Assembly: GCA_002730475.1 (NCBI GenBank)
Contig: PCAG01000031.1
Location: forward strand, 1-13,373
Direction of reading: 5' to 3'
DNA: 13,373 nucleotides
Origin: Spirochaetales bacterium
GTDB lineage: Bacteria > Desulfobacterota_D > UBA1144
A program made the translations under genes and the position numbers. This document shows positions 7,757 to 13,373 of the stretch, one piece after another. Numbering within the stretch: the stretch's first letter is position 1; the number at the start of each line of letters is the position of its first letter. Under the pieces are notes generated by a model. That model did not search any database. It saw only the letters and a list, made by a program, of their open reading frames with translations, and was not told the origin of the DNA.

Positions 7757-7774
7757 TAGTAGTTTCTTTATGAT
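7747..7774 (+). promoter_or_regulatory. promoter candidate for the deoxyhypusine-synthase-like gene
   Basis: TTGCAA (7747-7752, 4 of 6) and TATGAT (7769-7774, 5 of 6) are separated by 16 nt. Transcription would begin near 7781, only about 20 nt before the ATG, just ahead of the ribosome site. Confidence 0.5.
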
Positions 7775-7787
7775 TAACTAGTTAAAA

Positions 7788-7793
7788 GAGGAG
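7788..7793 (+). promoter_or_regulatory. ribosome binding site that selects the ATG at 7802 for the deoxyhypusine-synthase-like gene
   Basis: GAGGAG ends 8 nt before ATG 7802 but only 2 nt before an in-frame GTG at 7796. Normal spacing favours the ATG. Confidence 0.7.
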
Positions 7794-7801
7794 ATGTGCC
7801 A

Positions 7802-8869
7802 ATGAAGGGTCGAATCAATCTAGATAAAAAAGTAAGAGCTATTGATGTTGAATCCAATAGATCTATATCGGATTTGTTAAAAATCATGGAAAATACTGGT
7901 TTCCAAGGTAAAAATCTTGCAAAAGTAGTAACCGTATTAGAGCATATGTCCAAAGACCCTAATATTACTATCCTGTTTGGCTATGCTGGTTCCCTTTCCA
8001 CCACGGGTCAATGGAAAATTATCAATTGGTTTTTGGAAAATAATCTTATAGATATACTTGTTCCCACTGGTGCAAATATTTCCGAAGATATTGTGGAGGC
8101 AATGGGTGGCTCCTACATTCAATCTTCCCACAATAGTCCGGATGAGGAATTATTCAAAAGAGGCTACAACAGATATTACGACATTATAGGTAGCGAGAAA
8201 GAATATTTAGATATGACGGAGCTAATCGCCGAGTTTGTTCCAACACTTGATGATAAATATAATTATTCTTCTAGAGAGTTTCTTTATTTATTTGGGCTCT
8301 GGCTCTCTGATAAAAAAATTGAATCAATAGTATCTGTTGCTGCAAAAAATAATATCCCGATTTTTTGTCCAGCATTTCCTGATAGTCCGTATGGGGACGC
8401 CGCCCTAATAGCAAACGCGAAAGGATTTAATCTTACAATCGACTCAATAAAGGACTACAGAGAATATATGTCATTGGCTGAACATGTTGTTGACACAGGA
8501 GTTGTTTATATCGGCGGAGGAGTACCTAAAGACTGGATTCAACTAATTTCTGTAACGGCCGATTTGCTTTACGAGTCCAGAGAGGTACCTAATCGTAAAG
8601 ATGGCAAAAACAGAGAGAATACGGGAGAAAAAGAATCCTATTATCCTCACAAGTATGCAGTCCAAATCACTACTGATTCTCCTCAGTGGGGTGGTTTGTC
8701 AGGATGCACATTTGAAGAAGCAGTTTCGTGGGGAAAAGAAGACCCTCATGGAGAGTTAGTGCAATGTTACTGTGACGCATCAATAGCTCTTCCTATTATA
8801 TCGCATGCATTAGTTGAGAGATTGGAAAATTTTAAAAGGAAACCAAAAAAATTAAACTCTATTTTTTAG
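7802..8869 (+). CDS. deoxyhypusine-synthase-like protein (polyamine aminobutyl transferase family)
   Basis: 355 residues from the ATG at 7802; the frame also offers a GTG at 7796. It belongs to the deoxyhypusine synthase fold family, which uses NAD to transfer the aminobutyl group of spermidine through a lysine enamine/imine. The family hallmark EAVSWGK is intact (306-312), with K312 matching the catalytic lysine of human DHS (K329) and W310 matching W327. Other family regions are IGGGVPK (237-243), YAVQITTD (285-292) and CDASIALPII (324-333). The HH after GGGxxK is replaced by DW (244-245), and human D316 aligns with leucine (GLSG, 298-301). A polar insert lies at about 259-283. Bacteria lack eIF5A, the eukaryotic target, so protein modification is unlikely; polyamine synthesis such as homospermidine formation is a reasonable guess. 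It is alone on its strand, divergent from the aminotransferase operon and convergent with thiE. Confidence 0.88.
   Translation: MKGRINLDKKVRAIDVESNRSISDLLKIMENTGFQGKNLAKVVTVLEHMSKDPNITILFGYAGSLSTTGQWKIINWFLENNLIDILVPTGANISEDIVEAMGGSYIQSSHNSPDEELFKRGYNRYYDIIGSEKEYLDMTELIAEFVPTLDDKYNYSSREFLYLFGLWLSDKKIESIVSVAAKNNIPIFCPAFPDSPYGDAALIANAKGFNLTIDSIKDYREYMSLAEHVVDTGVVYIGGGVPKDWIQLISVTADLLYESREVPNRKDGKNRENTGEKESYYPHKYAVQITTDSPQWGGLSGCTFEEAVSWGKEDPHGELVQCYCDASIALPIISHALVERLENFKRKPKKLNSIF
8846..8867. other. A-tract/T-tract pair at the convergent gene junction
   Basis: AAAAAAT (8846-8852) and ATTTTTT (8861-8867) are inverted repeats spaced by 8 nt, lying across the overlapping stop codons of the two convergent genes. 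Each strand therefore ends its gene with a run of T. The stem has no G-C pair, so it is at best a weak two-way terminator. Confidence 0.25.
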
Positions 8870-9490
8870 GATATTGTCTAATTCTTTAAAAGAAATAATA
8901 GGATTTTTAGCACCAAACACAGAAGTTATAACCGCAACACCGCTGACACCAGTATCTAAAACGTCTTGCACGTTGTTTGAATCAATACCGCCAATTGCGA
9001 AAATTGGAACGTTCTTTATCTTGGATACGATCTCTTTCATCGAAATAAATGAAGTAGGCTTCCTATTTGGCTTAGTTTTCGTATAGTAAGGTGTACCAAT
9101 AGCTAAATAATTTGCTCCAAGTTTTACGAACTTTTTGCATCTTTCCAAACTACCATAACAAGAAACTCCTATTATCTTTTTTGGGCCTAGTTTTTTTCTC
9201 GCTTCTTCGAAATCTATATCATCTTCACCGATATGAACCCCATCAGCATCACACTCCACGGCTATGTCAACACAGTCATTCAGGATAAATATCACCTGGT
9301 GTCTATCAGCAAGCATTTTAATTTGTTTTGATTTATATAAAATTTCGTCAAAAGAGTCAGTCTTAATTCTAAGCTGAAGAATACTTGGTCCGAGCTCTAA
9401 TAGTGATTCGATAATTTCAAAATATCTATTTTGGTCTATGAGAGATTCGTCGGTAATGAGATACAAACCTTTTAAATTCTTCCTTCTCAT
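8852..9490 (-). CDS. thiE: thiamine-phosphate synthase
   Basis: 212 residues from the ATG at 9490, a normal ThiE length. The enzyme joins HMP diphosphate and thiazole phosphate to make thiamine phosphate in the cytoplasm. TIM-barrel motifs are in order: YLITDE (10-15), QLRIK (39-43), ILND (69-72) then CDADGVHIGEDD (80-91) with the metal/diphosphate aspartates, GVSCYG (108-113), IGTPYYTKTKP (131-141) in place of the common GxxxPTxTK, FAIGGI (164-169) and GVAVITS (184-190). The start overlaps the threonine synthase stop by one base (TGATG); an in-frame TTG at 9493 would lie just before it and is less likely. No own ribosome site is evident, so coupling is expected. It is the last gene of the trkH-ribF-aroE-thrC-thiE operon, and its end overlaps the convergent neighbour by 18 bp. 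No TPP riboswitch is visible nearby. Confidence 0.9.
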   Translation of the reverse strand: MRRKNLKGLYLITDESLIDQNRYFEIIESLLELGPSILQLRIKTDSFDEILYKSKQIKMLADRHQVIFILNDCVDIAVECDADGVHIGEDDIDFEEARKKLGPKKIIGVSCYGSLERCKKFVKLGANYLAIGTPYYTKTKPNRKPTSFISMKEIVSKIKNVPIFAIGGIDSNNVQDVLDTGVSGVAVITSVFGAKNPIISFKELDNILKNRV

Positions 9491-10818
9491 CAAAGTATCT
9501 GTTTATCTATAGTTTGTATGATTTTATCAGTCGAGGCTTCCATTTCTATTGGATGGTTTGAAAACTTATTTGAAATTCCTTCAAGGCGTTCCAAATGATA
9601 GTTAATCTTGAAATCAACAAATTTTAATCCGTGTGCAGTTGAAATAATGACGACTTTGTCGTTCTTCTTTATTATCTTTTTATCAACTAACTTTTCAAAA
9701 GCAGTTACCGCCACACCAGTATGAGGACAATTAAATGTTCCGGTCAGATCCACCTTGGCAGACGATGTAGCCAATTCATCTTCGCTTGCTTGCTCAACAA
9801 TACCATCAAATATTTTTAAAATATTTATAGCCTTATTTACACTAACAGGGTCTCCTATTTGAATTGCGCTTGCATGAGTTGTTTGGGCTACAACAGGCTC
9901 AAAACTTGAAAAGTCATTCATGTAACTAACATATAAAGGATTTGCATTCTCAGCTTGGGCACATACGAGTCTTGGCAGCCTTTTAATCAAACCTAAGTCT
10001 CTTAGCATCAAGAACCCTTTACCTAATGCAGATATATTCCCCAGATTGCCACCAGGTATTATTACCCAATCTGGGACATCCCAATCAAATTGTTGGCAGA
10101 TTTCAATACTTATTGTTTTTTGTCCTTCAATTCTCAAAGAATTTATTGAATTAGCAAGATATATATTCTGTCGAGTACAAACTTCTTGAACGATTTTCAT
10201 ACACCCATCGAAATCGGTATCTAGCGATAAGACTTTAGCGCCATTAGCTAATGGCTGTACAAGTTGAGCAACGGATACTTTATTTCTGGGGAGAAATACA
10301 ATCGATTTTAATCCTGCGGCAGCGCAATAAGCACTAAGAGCAGCGGATGTATCTCCTGTCGATGCACAGGCAACAGCTCTAATTTCTTTCCCCTCTGCAA
10401 TTAATTGCTTTACAGCTGATACAAGAACTGTCATCCCTAAATCTTTGAAGGAGCCTGTATGACTATCTCCGCACATCTTAATCCAGACATCATGCATACC
10501 AAGTTGCTTTCCATATTTCTCAGCCCAAAAAAGGTTAGTGCCTCCTTCATACATTGAAACAATGTTTTTATCATCAATAAAAGGAACCACCCATTCTTTC
10601 TTGCCCCATACACCACTACCATAAGGCCATTGTTGCTTTCTATATCGTGTAGCAAATAACTCTTTCCAATAATCAGGCGTTCGTGTCTTAAGCGCCTCTA
10701 AATCATGTTCAACTTCTAAAAGGCTTCCTGTTTTGGGACATCTATAAATAATCTCTCGTATATCATATTGATGATTAGGATTTTCAATACTTTGATACCA
10801 ACAATTATATTTGGCCAT
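9490..10818 (-). CDS. thrC: threonine synthase, plant-like type
   Basis: 442 residues. It converts O-phosphohomoserine to threonine with PLP (fold type II). The PLP lysine is K125 in SHTGSFKDLGM; the phosphate-binding loop is GGNLGN (256-261), and ASTGDTSAALSAYC (152-165) is the substrate/cofactor helix. Many stretches, such as WPYGSGVW (64-71), VFLPRNK (174-180), AQLVQP (184-189), EGQKT (231-235), AIQIGDPVS and STAHGLKF, resemble the chloroplast enzymes far more than the short thrC of enterobacteria. The N-terminal part (YRCPKTGSLLEVEHDLEAL, 25-43) also aligns with the plant region involved in S-adenosylmethionine regulation; whether regulation is kept cannot be told. The ATG lies inside the 3' end of aroE (14-nt overlap) with a GAGGA site upstream. 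The neighbour thiE overlaps its stop by one base. Confidence 0.93.
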   Translation of the reverse strand: MAKYNCWYQSIENPNHQYDIREIIYRCPKTGSLLEVEHDLEALKTRTPDYWKELFATRYRKQQWPYGSGVWGKKEWVVPFIDDKNIVSMYEGGTNLFWAEKYGKQLGMHDVWIKMCGDSHTGSFKDLGMTVLVSAVKQLIAEGKEIRAVACASTGDTSAALSAYCAAAGLKSIVFLPRNKVSVAQLVQPLANGAKVLSLDTDFDGCMKIVQEVCTRQNIYLANSINSLRIEGQKTISIEICQQFDWDVPDWVIIPGGNLGNISALGKGFLMLRDLGLIKRLPRLVCAQAENANPLYVSYMNDFSSFEPVVAQTTHASAIQIGDPVSVNKAINILKIFDGIVEQASEDELATSSAKVDLTGTFNCPHTGVAVTAFEKLVDKKIIKKNDKVVIISTAHGLKFVDFKINYHLERLEGISNKFSNHPIEMEASTDKIIQTIDKQIL

Positions 10819-11653
10819 TTCGCAGTTCCTCTTTCATTATCTCATATGGTGGTGGAACATTCTCCCAAATTGAGAAACTTTCCGCTCCCTGATAAGCCAA
10901 CATGTCCATCCCATTTATTGTCTTTGCCCCTTTTCGTCTTGCCAAACTTAATAGTTTTGTCTCTGAAGGAGTATAAATAATATCGTATACGTAATGTTTT
11001 TTTGAAAATATTTCTTCTGAAATCAAAAGAGGATCAGCATCCTTCATTCCTATTGGTGTACAATTCACTATTAAATCACCATTAGAAGAATGTTCATCTA
11101 CCTGGCTCGAGGAAATTAAACTTACCGAGGAGTTGTAATTAAATTTTTCTAGATGATTGATTAGCGCTTCACCTTTTTCTCTATCTATATCAAAAACTAC
11201 CAGAGATTCGATTCCACCTTGACAAAGCTTGGTCGCCACAGCTTTCGAAGCGCCTCCCGCCCCTAAAATAATACATTTCTTATTTTGAGGATTGAATCCT
11301 AAATCAGAGAATAGAGATTTGTGGAAACCTAATCCATCGGTATTATCTCCGATTAGTTTTCCTTCTTTTGAGTATAGAGTATTGACTGAGCCAATCGTTG
11401 ATGCTTCCTCGGTTAAGACATCAACATATTTCACAACTTCTTCTTTGTATGGAATCGTTACGTTGGAACCAAAGATAGTTCCAGACCTAATCATTTCACA
11501 AATAGCCTCAATTTCATTTATTTTTGCTTCTAGAGGGATATAGCAAGCATTGATATGGAGCTGTGCGAACGCAGCGTTATGCATATCTGGAGATTTGCTG
11601 TGCTTTACGGGATTTCCTAAAATTGTATAAACTTTTGTATCACCTTTAATCAT
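10805..11653 (-). CDS. aroE: shikimate dehydrogenase
   Basis: 282 residues, the usual AroE length. It reduces 3-dehydroshikimate to shikimate in aromatic amino-acid synthesis. Shikimate-site residues are present: SKS (19-21), NVTIPYK with catalytic K70, N91 in SVNT and D106 in GDNTDGLGF, plus Q255 in MLAYQGAESF. The Rossmann loop is GAGGASKA (131-138), followed by NCTPIGM (197-203). The cofactor loop after strand 2 reads FDIDREKG (154-161) instead of the NRTxxR/K that normally binds the NADP phosphate; acidic residues there suggest NAD. It overlaps ribF by 8 nt (ATGATTAA) and uses a GAGGA ribosome site inside the ribF end. It overlaps thrC by 14 nt downstream. A quinate/shikimate dehydrogenase is an alternative, but the biosynthetic operon favours AroE. 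Confidence 0.93.
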   Translation of the reverse strand: MIKGDTKVYTILGNPVKHSKSPDMHNAAFAQLHINACYIPLEAKINEIEAICEMIRSGTIFGSNVTIPYKEEVVKYVDVLTEEASTIGSVNTLYSKEGKLIGDNTDGLGFHKSLFSDLGFNPQNKKCIILGAGGASKAVATKLCQGGIESLVVFDIDREKGEALINHLEKFNYNSSVSLISSSQVDEHSSNGDLIVNCTPIGMKDADPLLISEEIFSKKHYVYDIIYTPSETKLLSLARRKGAKTINGMDMLAYQGAESFSIWENVPPPYEIMKEELRNGQI

Positions 11654-12548
11654 TTCTACTTTCCTCTAAAAAAGTATCTCTTGCATACCGCACGTCCTTT
11701 TTAATATTCTCTATAAGTTCATCAACAGTATCAAACTTTTTTTCACTCCTGATTCGTTTTACAAACTCTACTTTGATTTTATCTCCATAGATTGAATCAT
11801 TAAAATCAAGAATGTGGGATTCTATTAATAAATCACTTTTTCCAAAAGTTGGCCTAAAACCTATGTTTGTAATAGCTTCGAATCTCTTACCCTTATGGGT
11901 TACGTATGTTACGTAGACCCCATTTCGTGGTAAAAAATTCCAAGTGGTACCTAAATTTGCTGTAGGGAAGCCAATTTGTCTTCCTCTTCGCTCACCTTCT
12001 ATGATTTCACCAGATACAAAGTAATATCTACCCAGAAATCTATTCGCTTTTTCAATATCTCCATTTGACAGCAAATTCTTAATGGAAGTTGAGCTTATTT
12101 TTTGACCCGCACTTTCCACCATATCAACCAAGTGAACTGTATATTGGGACAAGCCACGCCTTTTGAGTGTCTCGGTGTTACCTGAGGCTTTGAATCCGAA
12201 CTTGAAATTGATACCAACTACTATGTTTGTAGGACTATGTCTTTTAATTACAAACTGGTCTATAAAAATCTCTGGGTCCAATTTAGATATTTCTAAAGTA
12301 AATTCAATTTCATCAATCTCTTTTATACCAATTTGACCTAGGAGATCTATTTTAGCTTCATAAGGTAATAATAAATCAATGTTTTTATCCAGAATTATTG
12401 TCTTAGGATGAGGTCTGAATGTTATAAGAGCTAATTGAGTTCTTGTATCTTGGGAAATTCTTTTTCCAAGGTCAATCAATTTTTGATGGCCCAGGTGGAC
12501 ACCATCAAAATTTCCAATGATGATTGTTTTACCTCTAGTATCAGACAT
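11646..12548 (-). CDS. ribF: bifunctional riboflavin kinase / FAD synthetase
   Basis: 300 residues, near the normal RibF size. It phosphorylates riboflavin to FMN and then adenylylates FMN to FAD. The N-terminal adenylyltransferase domain (about 1-165) shows GNFDGVHLGH (12-21), TFRPHP (43-48), GINFKFG (112-118) and ISSTSIK (151-157). The C-terminal kinase domain (about 170-297) shows GRQIGFPTAN (189-198), RNGVYV (208-213), ITNIGFRPTFG (226-236) and the catalytic glutamate in ESHILDF (E243). The N-terminus is short: few residues precede the GNFDG motif. The ATG at 12548 is 27 nt after the trkH stop and has no clear ribosome site, so expression may depend on translation from upstream. It shares a transcript with aroE, thrC and thiE. 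Confidence 0.93.
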   Translation of the reverse strand: MSDTRGKTIIIGNFDGVHLGHQKLIDLGKRISQDTRTQLALITFRPHPKTIILDKNIDLLLPYEAKIDLLGQIGIKEIDEIEFTLEISKLDPEIFIDQFVIKRHSPTNIVVGINFKFGFKASGNTETLKRRGLSQYTVHLVDMVESAGQKISSTSIKNLLSNGDIEKANRFLGRYYFVSGEIIEGERRGRQIGFPTANLGTTWNFLPRNGVYVTYVTHKGKRFEAITNIGFRPTFGKSDLLIESHILDFNDSIYGDKIKVEFVKRIRSEKKFDTVDELIENIKKDVRYARDTFLEESRND

Positions 12549-12575
12549 TAATAAGAGGATATTAACATAACAAAA

Positions 12576-13373
12576 TTAATATTTTCTCCAAAATGATGGT
12601 ACTAAAAGAGCAATCATTGTAAAAAGCTCGAGTCTACCAAAAAGCATCAAAAAAGATAGTAGGATTTTGGATTGTCCTGAAAAAAATGAATAGTTCGAGG
12701 ATGGATTGATTTGTTCAAATCCAGGTCCAACGTTTGTTATAGAGGAAATAGATGCCGAAAGAGCACTAAGAGATGTCACATCGCTTTCAAAAACAAGAAG
12801 CAATACAGCCGAGATTGCAATTATCAATACATATAGAAACAAGAAACTGAAGACACCTGACACAACGTCGTCATCAATAGCTTTCCCATTGATTTTTACT
12901 GTCGATATTACGTTTGGACTTATTCTTCTCTTAATTTCAATATAAATTCTCTTGAAAACGATTAGTACTCTCATGATCTTTATACCACCGGTAGTGGAAC
13001 CCGAGCAACCGCCCAGAATCATAACTGCTAAAAGAACTATTTTTGCATGATTAGACCAGTCGTTAAAATTAAATGATGTAAACCCTGTTCCTGTGGAAAG
13101 AGAAAGTGCTTGAAAACTACCAAATCTAAAACAATCGGACAGGCTACTAAAGTCGTAGTATTTGTAGAGGAGAAAAACAAGAAAAAATATTAGGAACGTA
13201 TTTAGCAATATGTAAGCTTTGAATTCTGAATTTTCAAAGATTTTCTTATAATTTCCTTTAATGAGAAAATAATATATAGCAAAGCTGGTTCCACTCAAGA
13301 AGATAAAAACAGCAATAATAACTTCAACGGTTAAATTGTTTAGATATTGAATACTGATAGGGTAGCTCGAAAA
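12576..13373 (-). CDS. trkH: TrkH/KtrB-family potassium uptake protein, N-terminal part outside the window
   Basis: The frame is open to the window edge, so the gene begins beyond 13373; 265 C-terminal residues are visible. It is an inner-membrane, K+-conducting subunit of the Trk/Ktr uptake systems, which work with a TrkA/KtrA nucleotide-binding ring. Selectivity-filter and pore features are seen: STGTGFTSF (third filter), the GGCSGSTTGGIK loop that forms the intramembrane gate region, and SITNVGPGF (fourth filter). The ending GRLELFTMIALLVPSFWR is typical. The remaining visible parts are hydrophobic helices. A TTG at 13298 is an internal leucine codon, not the start, because homologous transmembrane sequence continues upstream of it. 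No trkA lies on the visible side. ribF follows after 27 nt in the same direction. Confidence 0.9.
   Translation of the reverse strand, partial: FSSYPISIQYLNNLTVEVIIAVFIFLSGTSFAIYYFLIKGNYKKIFENSEFKAYILLNTFLIFFLVFLLYKYYDFSSLSDCFRFGSFQALSLSTGTGFTSFNFNDWSNHAKIVLLAVMILGGCSGSTTGGIKIMRVLIVFKRIYIEIKRRISPNVISTVKINGKAIDDDVVSGVFSFLFLYVLIIAISAVLLLVFESDVTSLSALSASISSITNVGPGFEQINPSSNYSFFSGQSKILLSFLMLFGRLELFTMIALLVPSFWRKY

Noticed and set aside
7796..7798. GTG start for the deoxyhypusine-synthase-like gene
   Set aside because: It is only 2 nt from the GAGGAG site; the ATG at 7802 has normal 8-nt spacing.
8870..8910. TTCTTTAAAAGAA hairpin after the deoxyhypusine-synthase-like gene as a terminator
   Set aside because: The stem has only one G-C pair, lies in the thiE coding region and is not followed directly by a T-run.
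9491..9493. TTG start for thiE
   Set aside because: The ATG at 9490 is the next codon and overlaps the thrC stop in the common TGATG form.
9490..9600. TPP riboswitch ahead of thiE
   Set aside because: The upstream sequence is thrC coding sequence, and no CTGAGA-type thi-box was seen.
13296..13298. TTG as the start of the TrkH protein
   Set aside because: Hydrophobic TrkH-like sequence continues in frame upstream to the window edge, so the gene is truncated by the window.
1..13373. CRISPR array, tRNA, insertion sequence, phage or toxin-antitoxin module
   Set aside because: I saw no regular repeat-spacer pattern, tRNA-like fold, transposase or integrase motif; the window is filled by ordinary core and envelope genes.

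Overview
The window comes from a Gram-negative bacterium. It encodes two outer-membrane beta-barrel proteins with signal peptides and two lipoproteins. By eye the G+C is in the mid to upper 30s percent, genes are tightly packed, and no insertion sequence, integrase, tRNA or CRISPR array is visible. The gene set (PiT-type transporter with an O/P-type porin, bacterial deoxyhypusine-synthase-like protein, plant-like threonine synthase) would suit an environmental, possibly marine, lineage of the deltaproteobacteria/SAR324/Nitrospinota kind. That placement is an inference and is not proven by the sequence.

Left part (1-5513, all minus strand): a truncated, unrecognised outer-membrane protein (<1-1411), an FAD-linked D-lactate/glycolate-type dehydrogenase (1537-2907), a 43-residue lipoprotein with a TTG start (2952-3083), and a pair made of a PiT-type phosphate transporter (4554-5513) followed 15 nt later by an O/P-type porin (3186-4538). 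The porin and the transporter would together carry phosphate, or a similar anion, across both membranes.

Middle (5672-8869): a class I aminotransferase (6472-7650) and a lipoprotein M48 metalloprotease (5672-6475) overlap by ATGA on the minus strand. The aminotransferase is divergent from a deoxyhypusine-synthase-like gene (7802-8869, plus strand), the only plus-strand gene here. The 151-nt gap between them holds a good promoter candidate for each direction and a perfect 14-bp palindrome on the plus-strand -35 box.

Right part (8852-13373, all minus strand): a compact operon trkH (5' end outside the window) - ribF - aroE - thrC - thiE. It has one 27-nt gap and then overlaps of 8, 14 and 1 nt. 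It combines potassium uptake with flavin, shikimate, threonine and thiamine synthesis. The last gene, thiE, runs tail-to-tail into the deoxyhypusine-synthase-like gene, and the two reading frames overlap by 18 bp.

No intergenic stretch exceeds 160 bases. I see no clear new multi-gene system. The most unusual items are the bacterial deoxyhypusine-synthase-like enzyme with altered active-site residues, the substituted PLP motif in the aminotransferase, the acidic cofactor loop in AroE, and the tiny lipoprotein.
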